64,000 nt of DNA from G051903925 sp051903925. GTDB lineage: Bacteria > Pseudomonadota > Alphaproteobacteria > Zavarziniales > Zavarziniaceae. Made by a program: the position numbers and the translations under genes. The first letter of the stretch is position 1, and each line of letters starts with the position of its first letter. Below are positions 17,705-28,398 of the stretch, piece after piece. The stretch covers positions 558,001 to 622,000 of the forward strand of contig NZ_CP173678.1 in the NCBI RefSeq assembly GCF_051903925.1, given 5' to 3'. Under the pieces are notes generated by a model that worked only from the letters and a program-made list of their open reading frames with translations, searched no databases and had not been told where the DNA came from.

Positions 17705-17723
17705 CCCCTGGCCGGGCCAGGGG
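17705..17723. terminator. stem-loop between convergent genes
   Basis: CCCCTGGC, loop CGG, GCCAGGGG: a perfect 8-bp stem directly after the glycosyltransferase stop and just before the valS stop on the other strand. It may terminate both transcripts. There is no U-tract, so this is inferred from position and structure. Confidence 0.5.
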
Positions 17724-17731
17724 CCGGCCCG

Positions 17732-20383
<2,652 letters not shown>

Positions 20384-20434
20384 GACCATTCCGCGGGGCC
20401 TGGCCGGCACCGCGGCTGGCCCCAAATCGTTGAC

Positions 20435-21034
20435 TTAACCGAGCGGGCCGCGGCCCGACAGGCGCTGGATCTCTTCCGCTACCAGACGCTCGACCAGTTC
20501 CGGCAGGTTCTCGTCCAGCCATTGCTGCAGCATCGGCCGGACCACGTCCTCCACCAGTTCCTCGACCGTGCGGCCACCGCCGCCGCGACCGGAACGCGGC
20601 ATGCCCAGGCGGGACGAGATCTCGCCAAACGCTGCCGACGCCATCGCCGCCGTGCCGGGAGAGGTCAGGCGATCGCGCGAGGCGGGGGCCGGCCGCGGCG
20701 GCGGGTCATAGCGGGGCGGCGGCGGCGGTTCCGGCTCCGGCGGCCAGTCGTCGACGGGATCGGGATCCAGGCTGGTCACCGACCCGTCGTCGCCGACCAG
20801 GTCCGTCAGCGTCAGGACATCGTCCATCGGCGGCTCCTCCGCCCGCGGCGGGGACGGTGGCGGAGGGGCTGGTGGGGGCGGCGCGGCCGGCGGCGCGGGT
20901 TCGTCGACCGGCTCAGGCTTGGCCAGCTTGACGGTCGTCGAGTCGGGGTCGTCCCCTTCTTCCGAAATGATCCGCCGGATGGAGGCGAGGATCTCCTCCA
21001 TCGTCGGTTCGGCTTGGGCTTTCGCGTCGCTCAT
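20435..21034 (-). CDS. popZ: DUF2497/PopZ-like polar organizing protein
   Basis: A protein of 199 residues with the three-part plan of PopZ: a conserved N-terminal helix (MEEILASIRRIISEEGDD), a disordered proline- and acid-rich middle (about 35-125), and C-terminal oligomerisation helices (VEELVEDVVRPMLQQWLDENL and the ERLVAEEIQRLS end). In alphaproteobacteria PopZ forms polar condensates that hold the chromosome origin through ParB. The place directly upstream of valS is common in the class. The middle segment has long runs of Pro, as in known members. Function is inferred from the terminal motifs; the family is alphaproteobacterial, which supports the host assignment. Confidence 0.82.
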   Translation of the reverse strand: MSDAKAQAEPTMEEILASIRRIISEEGDDPDSTTVKLAKPEPVDEPAPPAAPPPPAPPPPSPPRAEEPPMDDVLTLTDLVGDDGSVTSLDPDPVDDWPPEPEPPPPPRYDPPPRPAPASRDRLTSPGTAAMASAAFGEISSRLGMPRSGRGGGGRTVEELVEDVVRPMLQQWLDENLPELVERLVAEEIQRLSGRGPLG

Positions 21035-21121
21035 CCAGCATCCATCGCGCGATCGCGCTTTCGGGGGCCAAGCCTAAGGCGGTCGCACCAGGATTTCCAG
21101 GCCCCAAGCCGCTTCGCGCAA

Positions 21122-21910
21122 CTATTGCGCCCGATCGCGTGGCGCCAGGAACATCGCGAATGCTTCGGTCGTCACCCGGTCGAGGTGATGGCGATAAAGG
21201 GCATGGTGCGCATCGCCAGGCGCCACCCGTCCGAGCCGGGCACCCGGAACCAGATGCGCCGGCACCAGGGCGATGGGTGCCGCCACGGGCACCAGGTGGG
21301 CCCCGCGGCCCGATTGCAGGGTCGTCAGGATGCCGTACATCTCGCCCGCGATCGTGGGGCGGGAGGCGATGACCAGCCGGTACTGCCCATGCTTGTTCGT
21401 GACCAGGTAGATGAAGCCCGACTGGTTGGGGATCGCCACCTCCCCCGCCTGGGTAAAGGCCGCGTCCTGGCGCTCCGACTCCCGGAACACCAGGGAGGAT
21501 GACGCCTCGTCCCAGGCAATCTCGGTGCGGTAGGCATAGACCGCCTCGGCCGCGCTGAACGACGGCCGCAGCGTGACGTAGTCGCCCTCGATCCAGGACA
21601 CCGCCGGACGGGCATAGGAGCCCAGGGAGTCGGGCGCCAGGCCAACGGGTGTTGGCTGGACGGCGTGCGGTGGCGGTAGCACCTCGCCCCCGCGCAGGGG
21701 CCGCTCCAGCGCCTGCTCCAGCCGCACGATGGTCGCCAGCGTGAAGGGCCGCTTGCCCGCAAGCGCCTTCTCCAGGGTCGAAAGGCTGATCCGCGCGTGA
21801 TCGGCCAGCGCCTGGCGCGAGATGCGGCGCCGCGCGATCTCCTCCCGCACCGCGCGGGCGATCTCGCGCGTCTGTTCCGGCGATGCCTCGGCATCGGTCG
21901 TCAGCGCCAT
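21122..21910 (-). CDS. XRE-family transcriptional regulator with C-terminal sensor-like domain
   Basis: A protein of 262 residues. The N-terminal helix-turn-helix spans about 20-72: ISRQALADHARISLSTLEKALAGKRPFTLATIVRLEQAL. The C-terminal 170 residues are a mainly beta domain (GSYARPAVSWIEGDYVTLRPSF, then SGFIYLVTNKHGQYRLVIAS) that resembles a small-molecule or partner-binding part but that I cannot name. The gene is alone on the minus strand and divergent from the sortase-substrate gene, so it could control that operon or itself through the 216-bp gap. Targets are not shown by the sequence. Confidence 0.75.
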   Translation of the reverse strand: MALTTDAEASPEQTREIARAVREEIARRRISRQALADHARISLSTLEKALAGKRPFTLATIVRLEQALERPLRGGEVLPPPHAVQPTPVGLAPDSLGSYARPAVSWIEGDYVTLRPSFSAAEAVYAYRTEIAWDEASSSLVFRESERQDAAFTQAGEVAIPNQSGFIYLVTNKHGQYRLVIASRPTIAGEMYGILTTLQSGRGAHLVPVAAPIALVPAHLVPGARLGRVAPGDAHHALYRHHLDRVTTEAFAMFLAPRDRAQ

Positions 21911-22126
21911 GTCCCTTCCCCCATCACACCGGCCTCACCGTCCGCACGCCACGGACCGGTCCGCATGCCTGCGCACGATTCCGCACAGATGCGGCAATCA
22001 CAAGGCAGAGCGGTACGGATTCTGCCCCATCAAGACCGGCAATCACGCTCACACGGACAGCCGTTTCCGCCACCCAATCCAGGCTGAGGCCGAAGGTGAG
22101 CAGCCGATGGCCAGGGAACACGCACG
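21911..22126. promoter_or_regulatory. divergent region with a short leader ORF
   Basis: 216 bp between the XRE gene and the VIT/vWA gene. At 22107-22130 lies a 7-codon ORF, MAREHAR, with AAGGTGAG 5 nt upstream; its TGA overlaps the ATG at 22127. Translation of the sortase substrate may therefore be coupled to a leader. No strong operator palindrome is seen. Confidence 0.4.
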
Positions 22127-24379
22127 ATGACCAGCCTTGCCCTATCCCCCGCCGATGGCACCGACGCCCCCACCCCAACCCTCCCCCACCGCAAGCGAAG
22201 GGAGCGGGTTGGGGTCGGGGCGGTATCCCGCCGCCTGATCCTCGCAGCGGCCGCCGCCTTGTCCTTCCTCGCCCCCGCCCAGTCTTCCGTGGCCAGGGCG
22301 GAAACCCGCGTGAGCCTGGACGAGGTGACGAGCGGCGCCCTCCTGCTCAAGGGGACGGAGCCGGGCGCCTATGTCGAGGCGCCGCGCCTTGGCACCGATG
22401 TCGACCTGACCGTCTCCGGCCCCACGGCGCGCGGCCGCCTGACCCAGGCCTTCACCAACCCGACCAGCGGTTGGGTGGAGGCGGTCTATGTTTTTCCCCT
22501 GCCGTCCGATTCGGCGGTCGATACGCTGCGCATGGTGGTCGGGGACCGCGTGATCGTGGGCGAGATCAAGGAACGCCAACAGGCCCAGGCGATCTACCAG
22601 GAGGCCAAGGCCGCAGGCCAGAAGGCCGGCCTGATCGAGCAGGAACGCCCCAACCTGTTCACCTCCTCCGTCGCCAATATCGGCCCGGGCGAGACGGTGG
22701 TCGTCCAGCTTGAGTTCCAGGAGCCGGTGAAGCAGACGGGCGACGTCTTCTCGCTGCGCGTGCCGATGGTCGTGGCACCGCGCTACAACCCGCCCCCGGT
22801 CGTCCAGACCGTCGACCTGGTGTCCACGGGGGGCGGATGGGGCACGGTCAGCGACCCCGTGCCCGATCGCGACCGGATCGAACCGCCGGTCCGCGATCCC
22901 GTAACGCAAGGGCGGACCAACCCGGTGACGGTGGGTGTCACGCTCCGCGCCGGCTTCCCCCTGGGCGAGGTGCGCAGCCTCTATCACCCGGTCAAGAGCA
23001 CCGACCTGCCGGACGGTGGCCGCCGCCTGGACCTGGCGGAGGGGCCGGTGCCGGCCGACCGCGACTTCGTCCTGGAATGGCAGGCGGCCGCGGCCCAGGC
23101 GCCCCAGGTCGGCCTGTTCCGCGAGACGGTCGATGGCCAGGACTACATCCTGGCGACGCTGACGGCGCCCAGCCTGAAGCAGCAGGACGAGCGCCGCCCG
23201 CGCGAGGCGATCTTCGTCATCGACAATTCGGGCTCGATGGGCGGCACCTCCATGGACCAGGCCAAGCAGAGCCTGGACCTGGCGCTGGCCCGCCTCGATC
23301 CGCGCGACACCTTCAACGTCGTGCGCTTCGACGACACGATGGAAACGGTCTTCCCCGCCGCTGTCCCCGCCGATGCGGAACATGTCGAGCAGGCCCGCCG
23401 CTTCGTCCGCGGCCTTGAAGCCTCCGGCGGCACGGAAATGGTGCCGGCGCTGGAAGCGGCCCTGACCGATGCCCGCGGCGACGCCACCCGTGTCCGCCAG
23501 GTCATCTTCCTGACCGACGGCGCCATCGGCAACGAACAGCAGATGTTCGACCTGATCACCAGCCGGCGCGGCCGCTCGCGCATCTTCATGGTGGGCATCG
23601 GCTCGGCCCCCAATTCCTACCTGATGACCAAGGCGGCGGAGCTGGGCCGCGGCACCTTCACCCATATCGGCAGCGTGGACGAGGTGGCGAGCCGCATGGC
23701 CGCCCTGTTCGAGCGGCTGGAGGCGCCGGCCGTCACCAATGTCCAGGCGACCTTCAGCGATGCTGGTGCTGTCGAGCGCACGCCCCAGGTCCTGCCCGAC
23801 CTCTATCGCGGCGAGCCGCTGGTCCTGCTGGCCAAGGTGGAGCGCATGACCGGCACGCTGGAGATCGGCGGCACGATCGGGCAGCAGCCCTGGGCCGCCC
23901 GCCTGAACCTGGCCAACGCCGCGGAAGGCGCTGGGCTGGCCAAGCTGTGGGCGCGCCGGCGCATCGACGATGTCGAGGTCTCGCCCGCGCTGCTCGGCGT
24001 ACCCCAGGCCCAGGCCGACCAGCAGGTGCTGAAGCTGGCGCTGGACTATGGCCTGGTCACCCGCCTGACCAGCCTGGTCGCCGTCGACCGCACGCCGTCC
24101 CGCCCGGCCGGCGCCCGCCTGACGCGCGCCGACGTGCCGCTGAACCTGCCCGCCGGCTGGGATTTCGAGAAGGTCTTTGGGCCCCGCGAGGTGGTACCGG
24201 AGCGGCGCGCCGACCTGGGCGGGATCCAGGTCGCCGCCGCCCCCCAGGCCCCGCAGGACCAGCTCTTCCTGCCGCGGACGGCGACGTCCTCCACCCTGCT
24301 GACCCTGCTGGGCGCCATCCTCCTCACCCTCAGCCTGGGCCTGGCCGTGCTCGACGCCCGCCGTCGGAGGGTCTCATGA
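22127..24379 (+). CDS. VIT and vWA domain protein, proteobacterial sortase target
   Basis: A protein of 750 residues that matches the marine proteobacterial sortase-target family. An unusual arginine-rich N-terminal tail of about 35 residues precedes the signal peptide (RRLILAAAAALSFLAPAQSSVARA). The VIT domain follows (about 60-190), then a vWA domain with the MIDAS motif VIDNSGSMGGTSM. Near the C-terminus are LPRTA (LPXTG-like), a hydrophobic helix and the positive tail DARRRRVS, together a sortase-sorting signal. It should be exported and then cleaved or anchored by the sortase encoded directly downstream (4-bp ATGA overlap). The N-terminal tail is encoded by a copy of a dispersed palindromic repeat (22163-22220), so its presence is probably secondary. 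Confidence 0.9.
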   Translation: MTSLALSPADGTDAPTPTLPHRKRRERVGVGAVSRRLILAAAAALSFLAPAQSSVARAETRVSLDEVTSGALLLKGTEPGAYVEAPRLGTDVDLTVSGPTARGRLTQAFTNPTSGWVEAVYVFPLPSDSAVDTLRMVVGDRVIVGEIKERQQAQAIYQEAKAAGQKAGLIEQERPNLFTSSVANIGPGETVVVQLEFQEPVKQTGDVFSLRVPMVVAPRYNPPPVVQTVDLVSTGGGWGTVSDPVPDRDRIEPPVRDPVTQGRTNPVTVGVTLRAGFPLGEVRSLYHPVKSTDLPDGGRRLDLAEGPVPADRDFVLEWQAAAAQAPQVGLFRETVDGQDYILATLTAPSLKQQDERRPREAIFVIDNSGSMGGTSMDQAKQSLDLALARLDPRDTFNVVRFDDTMETVFPAAVPADAEHVEQARRFVRGLEASGGTEMVPALEAALTDARGDATRVRQVIFLTDGAIGNEQQMFDLITSRRGRSRIFMVGIGSAPNSYLMTKAAELGRGTFTHIGSVDEVASRMAALFERLEAPAVTNVQATFSDAGAVERTPQVLPDLYRGEPLVLLAKVERMTGTLEIGGTIGQQPWAARLNLANAAEGAGLAKLWARRRIDDVEVSPALLGVPQAQADQQVLKLALDYGLVTRLTSLVAVDRTPSRPAGARLTRADVPLNLPAGWDFEKVFGPREVVPERRADLGGIQVAAAPQAPQDQLFLPRTATSSTLLTLLGAILLTLSLGLAVLDARRRRVS
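22163..22220. repeat. dispersed palindromic repeat inside the sortase-target coding sequence
   Basis: Arms CCCCAACCC (22173-22181) and GGGTTGGGG (22206-22214) flank a core CCCTCCCCCACCGCAAGCG. It is read in frame as the residues PTPTLPHRKRRERVGVG. Related copies lie at 62-92, 24396-24426 and 24493-24522. Confidence 0.75.
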
Positions 24380-25083
24380 GCGGCGCCAGTTGGCTCCCTC
24401 CCCCCTCCCGCAGGGATGGGGGAGGGTGGGGTGGGGGCGGTGTCCTGCCGGTTGCGAGGGTGCTGCGGGGGAAGTCGCGCGTCCCGCCCCCACCCTCCCC
24501 CATCGCAAGCGACGGGGGAGGGAGCAAGTCGCGCATCGGCATCGCGGCCCTCGCCCTTCTTGGCCTCATCCTCCTGGCGCAGGGCCTCTACATCCCGGTG
24601 AAGGCGATCGTCGCCCAGGTGCTGCTGGAACAGGCCTTTGCCGAGAGCCTGGCGACGGGCGATCCCGTCCGACCCTGGCCCTGGGCCGACACGGTGCCCG
24701 TCGCCCGCCTCAGCGTCCCCCGCCTGGGCGAATCGGCCATCGTCCTGGCCGGGTCCTCCGGTCAGGCGCTGGCCTTCGGCCCCGCCCTGGTCGAGGGCTC
24801 GGCAAAACCTGGAGACCCCGGGACCGCGGTCCTCGCCGCGCATCGCGACACCCACTTCGCCTTCCTGAGGCATGTGGCCGTGGGCGACCTGGTGGACGTG
24901 ACGCGCGGCGACGGCGGCAGGGCCACGTTCCGCGTCACGGGCACCCGCATCGTGCGCTGGGATGCCTCGGGCCTGGTGGGCAGCGGCGGACCGCCGCGCC
25001 TGGTGCTCGCCACATGCTGGCCGTTCGACAGCCTGGTGCAGGGGCCCTATCGCTACGTGGTCGAGGCGGAGCAGGCATCCTGA
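24376..25083 (+). CDS. class GN sortase (marine proteobacterial type)
   Basis: A single-pass membrane transpeptidase of 235 residues. The sortase core carries His156 in LAAHRDTHF, Cys214 in LVLATCWPFDS and Arg226 in GPYRYVV, the catalytic trio. The membrane helix is at about 53-72. The first 50 residues are low-complexity Gly/Pro/Ser sequence encoded by two palindromic repeats. It overlaps the VIT/vWA target gene by 4 bp, giving the usual one enzyme-one substrate pair. Class GN sortases of Gram-negatives are dedicated to their neighbour protein; what this pair does in the envelope is unknown. Confidence 0.92.
   Translation: MSGASWLPPPSRRDGGGWGGGGVLPVARVLRGKSRVPPPPSPIASDGGGSKSRIGIAALALLGLILLAQGLYIPVKAIVAQVLLEQAFAESLATGDPVRPWPWADTVPVARLSVPRLGESAIVLAGSSGQALAFGPALVEGSAKPGDPGTAVLAAHRDTHFAFLRHVAVGDLVDVTRGDGGRATFRVTGTRIVRWDASGLVGSGGPPRLVLATCWPFDSLVQGPYRYVVEAEQAS
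24396..24426. repeat. palindromic repeat copy, sortase N-terminal coding
   Basis: CCCTCCCCC (24396-24404) and GGGGGAGGG (24418-24426) form the arms, followed by TGGGGTGGGGGCGG. It encodes PPSRRDGGGWGGGG near the sortase N-terminus. Confidence 0.75.
24483..24522. repeat. palindromic repeat copy, sortase N-terminal coding
   Basis: CCCTCCCCC (24493-24501), loop ATCGCAAGCGAC, GGGGGAGGG (24514-24522). It is the cleanest copy in the window and is translated as PPPPSPIASDGGGS. The first copy in this gene is 67 bp upstream. Confidence 0.8.
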
Positions 25084-25154
25084 CGCGCGGGCTTGCGGTG
25101 CAGCAGGGGGATCGCCGAAACTTCCGCACCCAGCCATTGCCGGAAAGTGGACCC

Positions 25155-25919
25155 ATGCCCCTGTTCGACCTGCGCGGCCGCGTCGCCATCGTCACCGGCG
25201 GCAATGGCGGCATCGGACTGGGCATGGCGGAGGGGCTGGCTGCCGCCGGCGCTGCCATCGTGGTGGTCGGGCGCAACGCGGACAAGAACGCCGCCGCGAC
25301 TCAGCGGCTGCAGGCCATGGGCGCCATCGCCTGGGCCGTGTCCGCCGACGTCACGCAGGAGGACCAGGTAGCGCGCCTGTTCCACGAGGTGGCACAGGCC
25401 CATGACCGGCTGGACATCCTGGTCAACAATGCCGGCATCAACATCCGCAAGCCGCCCGAGGACTACTCCCTGGCCGAATGGCACGCCGTCATGGACGTCA
25501 ACCTGACCTCGGCCTTCCTGTGCTCACGCGGGGCGCATCCGCTGATGAAGCGCAGCGGTGGCGGCAAGATCATCATGATCGGCTCGATGACCTCGCTGCT
25601 GGGGGCGCCCTGGGCCTCGACCTATGGCGCCAGCAAGGGCGGCATCGTGCAGTACTCCCGGGCCCTGGCCGCCGCCTGGGCCCCCGACAACATCCAGGTC
25701 AACTCCGTCCTGCCCGGCTGGATCGACACCGACCTGACCCGCGCCAGCCGCGCCCGCGCGCCCGGCATGCACGAACGGATCCAGGACCGCACCCCCGCCG
25801 GCCGCTGGGGCACGCCGGAGGATCTGGCCGGGATCGCCGTGTTCCTGGCCAGTGCTGCCTCCGACTTCGTGACCGGCACCGCGATCCCCGTCGACGGCGG
25901 CTACTCGATCCAGGCCTGA
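25155..25919 (+). CDS. SDR family oxidoreductase (gluconate 5-dehydrogenase-like)
   Basis: A classical short-chain dehydrogenase of 254 residues. It has TGGNGGIGLG (about 13-22, dinucleotide loop), LVNNAGI, the catalytic Ser in IIMIGSMTS and YGASKGG (Tyr and Lys). The C-terminal GTAIPVDGGYSIQA is the usual end of KduD/IdnO-type sugar-acid or polyol dehydrogenases. The ATG at 25155 has GGAAAG upstream. It stands alone after the sortase gene (71-bp gap), and its stop is only 3 bp from the stop of the convergent RES toxin gene. The exact substrate is not predictable. Confidence 0.88.
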   Translation: MPLFDLRGRVAIVTGGNGGIGLGMAEGLAAAGAAIVVVGRNADKNAAATQRLQAMGAIAWAVSADVTQEDQVARLFHEVAQAHDRLDILVNNAGINIRKPPEDYSLAEWHAVMDVNLTSAFLCSRGAHPLMKRSGGGKIIMIGSMTSLLGAPWASTYGASKGGIVQYSRALAAAWAPDNIQVNSVLPGWIDTDLTRASRARAPGMHERIQDRTPAGRWGTPEDLAGIAVFLASAASDFVTGTAIPVDGGYSIQA

Positions 25920-25922
25920 GGC

Positions 25923-26402
25923 TCAACCGAACAGGCGGGCATCCCACCAGACCGGGCGGTGCAGGTCGTGGCCCACGCGCGCGAACTCCGGATGGGCCGG
26001 GTTGATCAGCACGTTCTCCTCCATCCGGGCGACGATCGAGGGGACCAGCAGCGCCAGCGACCGCTGCTCCACCGCCCAGGTCGACCCGAAATCGCGGCCG
26101 ACCTGGCGCCCCGGTTCGTCCCAGCCGGGATGCGCGGCCGGATCGAAGACCTCGTAGCTCAGCCCCCCGGTCAACTCGATCCGCACAAAGTGCTGGTTGG
26201 GCGGCAGGCGCCCGCCGCCATGGACCAGCTTTTCCAGCATCGCCGTCGAGTAGCTTCGCGAGGCATAGATCAGCGGCGTTTGCGCCGTGTTCCAGCGCCC
26301 GGGAAACAGCCTGGATCCGGTCGCGTCGAAGATCGGGAATGCCCCGTCGGGATCGCCGATCCGGTAGCAGACCAGCGTCCGGTCCAGGACCTGGGCCCTC
26401 AC
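25923..26402 (-). CDS. RES domain NAD+-degrading toxin (type II TA)
   Basis: A protein of 159 residues of the RES family, whose toxins break down NAD+. Visible conserved pieces are TLVCYRIGDP with the early Arg (about 9-18), FPGRWNTAQTPLIYAS (the G-R-W-N block), and the late NPAHPEF. It starts at GTG 26402, overlapping the antitoxin stop (GTGA), so antitoxin and toxin are translationally coupled in the order known for Xre-RES pairs. No frameshift is seen, so it is likely to be active when unopposed. Confidence 0.9.
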   Translation of the reverse strand: MRAQVLDRTLVCYRIGDPDGAFPIFDATGSRLFPGRWNTAQTPLIYASRSYSTAMLEKLVHGGGRLPPNQHFVRIELTGGLSYEVFDPAAHPGWDEPGRQVGRDFGSTWAVEQRSLALLVPSIVARMEENVLINPAHPEFARVGHDLHRPVWWDARLFG

Positions 26403-26824
26403 ACGGCGGTCCCGTGGAGCAGGCCGCCCAGCACATCCTCGACCACCTTGGCGCCCAGTTCACTGCCCAGGGCCACGTCCATCGGGGTCTGGTCGTCCAG
26501 CAGCATGTGCGGCGCGAACAGGAAGCGGCGCGCCGCTTCCTCGCTGCCCCACACCTCGATCGCGAAGCGCCACAGGCTGGCGACACGCATCAGCCGCTCG
26601 CTCTCCTCCGCCGACAGACGGTCCTTGCGCCGCGCCAGCGTCGCCTTCGGCACCAGGCGATAGCGGAACGCCGCATCCTCCGGCGCTACGCGGCGCGCCA
26701 CCGTGTCGATCGCGGTCACGCGCAGGCCCTGCCGGACCAGGGCCACCAGATTGATGGGCGAGGGTACGGCCTTGGGCGAAAAGCCCAGGTCGTCCGCCAT
26801 GTCGAGTGCCGCCTGAAATGCCAT
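26399..26824 (-). CDS. Xre/MbcA/ParS-type antitoxin
   Basis: A protein of 141 residues with an N-terminal Xre-like helical domain (INLVALVRQGLRVTAIDTVARRV, about 24-46) and a C-terminal domain with ESERLMRVASLWRFAIEVWG and LGSELGAKVVEDVLGGLLHG, which is the MbcA/ParS toxin-binding fold. It should neutralise the RES toxin and repress the operon. ATG 26824 was chosen because GGAGG lies 6 nt upstream. A perfect inverted repeat directly upstream (26836-26857) is the expected operator. Confidence 0.9.
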   Translation of the reverse strand: MAFQAALDMADDLGFSPKAVPSPINLVALVRQGLRVTAIDTVARRVAPEDAAFRYRLVPKATLARRKDRLSAEESERLMRVASLWRFAIEVWGSEEAARRFLFAPHMLLDDQTPMDVALGSELGAKVVEDVLGGLLHGTAV

Positions 26825-26835
26825 TGCCGCCTCCA

Positions 26836-26857
26836 TTGAGACGAAATGTGGTCTCAA
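26836..26857. promoter_or_regulatory. TA operator: TTGAGAC-N8-GTCTCAA
   Basis: A perfect 7-bp inverted repeat with 8-bp spacer lies 11 bp upstream of the antitoxin ATG. Position and symmetry fit autorepression by the Xre-type antitoxin. Confidence 0.65.
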
Positions 26858-26883
26858 ATGGACCTTGGCGCAAGGGCGGGCAG

Positions 26884-27351
26884 TCAGGTGTCCCGGTCGG
26901 GGTGCTGAAAGCTCTTGAACGTGTCGCCACCCGGTGGCGGGCTGTCGTCTGTGCGTTCCACGGGCAGGTCGGCGATACGATCCAGCCAGGCCGGCTTGTT
27001 CTCCGCCCCATGCAGCTTCGTGGGTGCCGCGACGCGGGGATCGTCCAGGCTGAACAGGGTCAGCCCCCGCTCGTCGGGTTGGGACAGGTAGCGAAAGCCA
27101 AGCGGCGTGCCGCAACTGGCGCAGAAGCTGCGCACCGCATCGCTGGACGAGCGGTAGTCCGCGGGCCGCCCGCGGGTCCAGGTCAGGCGCGCCGTGGGCA
27201 CCACGATATCGGCCAGGAAGGGGCCACCCAGCGCCTTCTGGCACATGCGACAGGTACACAGGCCCGAGCGCAGGGGCGTCCCCTCCACCCGGTAGCGGAT
27301 GGCGCCACACTGGCACCCTCCCGTCAGGAAACCGGCTCCATTCTCCGGCAT
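26884..27351 (-). CDS. GFA family zinc protein (CENP-V/GFA domain)
   Basis: A protein of 155 residues with the zinc cysteines of the Gfa fold: GGCQCGAIRY (C-x-C, about 12-21), CTCRMCQK and FCASCGTPLGF. Family members are called glutathione-dependent formaldehyde-activating enzymes, although many have no proven glutathione role. It is cytoplasmic, with no signal. It lies 20 bp downstream of argB on the same strand, so it may share its transcript, and upstream of the toxin-antitoxin pair. A link to arginine synthesis is not implied by the family. Confidence 0.88.
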   Translation of the reverse strand: MPENGAGFLTGGCQCGAIRYRVEGTPLRSGLCTCRMCQKALGGPFLADIVVPTARLTWTRGRPADYRSSSDAVRSFCASCGTPLGFRYLSQPDERGLTLFSLDDPRVAAPTKLHGAENKPAWLDRIADLPVERTDDSPPPGGDTFKSFQHPDRDT

Positions 27352-27371
27352 GCGTCACCTCAGGGACGTGT

Positions 27372-28325
27372 TCACCCTCGTGAAATCATGGTGCCCGCGC
27401 CGTGTTCCGTGAAGATTTCCAGCAGCAGGGCATGGGGCGTGCGGCCGTCCAGGATCACGGCGGCACCCACGCCACTGTCCAGCGCATCGATGCAGGTCTC
27501 GATCTTGGGGATCATGCCGCCCTTGATGGTGCCGTCGGCGATCAGCGCCTTGGCCCGCTCGACCGTCAGTTCAGAGATCAGATGCCCCTCGGAATCGAGG
27601 ACGCCGGCGACGTCCGTCAGCAGCAGCAGGCGGCTGGCCTTCAGCGCCCCGGCGATGGCGCCCGCTGCCGTGTCGGCATTGATGTTGTAGGTGGCGCCAT
27701 CCGTCTCGCCCAGGCCGATGGGCGCGATCACGGGCACGAAATCGGTGCCGGCGAAGCGCTCCAGGATGCCGGTGTCGATCCGCTCCGGATCGCCGACATA
27801 GCCAAGGTCGACCACCTTCTCGATATTGGAATCCGGATCCCGCTTGGTCCGGGTCAGGCGCCGCGCACGGATCAGGCCGCCATCCTTGCCCGACAGGCCC
27901 ACCGCCTTGCCCCCGGCATCGCCGATGGCGGCCACGATCTGCTTGTTGATGGACCCGGCCAGGACCATCTCGACGACCTCGACCGCGGCCTGGTCTGTCA
28001 CCCGCAGGCCGTCGACGAAGCTGGACTTGATGTTGAGCCGTTCCAGCATGGCGCCAATCTGCGGGCCGCCGCCATGGACCACGATCGGGTCGATGCCGAC
28101 CTGCTTGATCAGGGCGATGTCGCGCGCGAAGTCGGACGACGCCTTGGCATCGCCCATGGCATGACCGCCGTACTTGATGACGAAGGTCGACCCGGCATAG
28201 CGCCGCATATAGGGCAAGGCCTCGGTCAGCGTCGTCGCCGTGTGCATCCAGCGGGCGCGCTGCTTCGCGTCCAGCGGACGGGGAGCACCGGGGGGAAGGG
28301 CGGCTTGGGTCGGGGCATCGCTCAT
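27372..28325 (-). CDS. argB: acetylglutamate kinase
   Basis: An amino acid kinase of 317 residues that phosphorylates N-acetylglutamate in arginine synthesis. It shows FVIKYGGHAMGD (ATP site, about 48-59), IVVHGGGPQIGAML (substrate site), and the late NINADTAAGAIAGAL. The C-terminal KGGMIPKIETCIDAL is typical. The ATG at 28325 gives the usual start (MSDAPTQ); the longer frame has no support. It follows engB by 73 bp, the common alphaproteobacterial yidC-engB-argB order. Confidence 0.97.
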   Translation of the reverse strand: MSDAPTQAALPPGAPRPLDAKQRARWMHTATTLTEALPYMRRYAGSTFVIKYGGHAMGDAKASSDFARDIALIKQVGIDPIVVHGGGPQIGAMLERLNIKSSFVDGLRVTDQAAVEVVEMVLAGSINKQIVAAIGDAGGKAVGLSGKDGGLIRARRLTRTKRDPDSNIEKVVDLGYVGDPERIDTGILERFAGTDFVPVIAPIGLGETDGATYNINADTAAGAIAGALKASRLLLLTDVAGVLDSEGHLISELTVERAKALIADGTIKGGMIPKIETCIDALDSGVGAAVILDGRTPHALLLEIFTEHGAGTMISRG

Positions 28326-28398
28326 GGCCTGCGCGTTTAGCCCAAGCACGTGACAGTCGCAAGACCGCCCCGGGCGGCGGGCGCTGTGGCGCCCCGGT

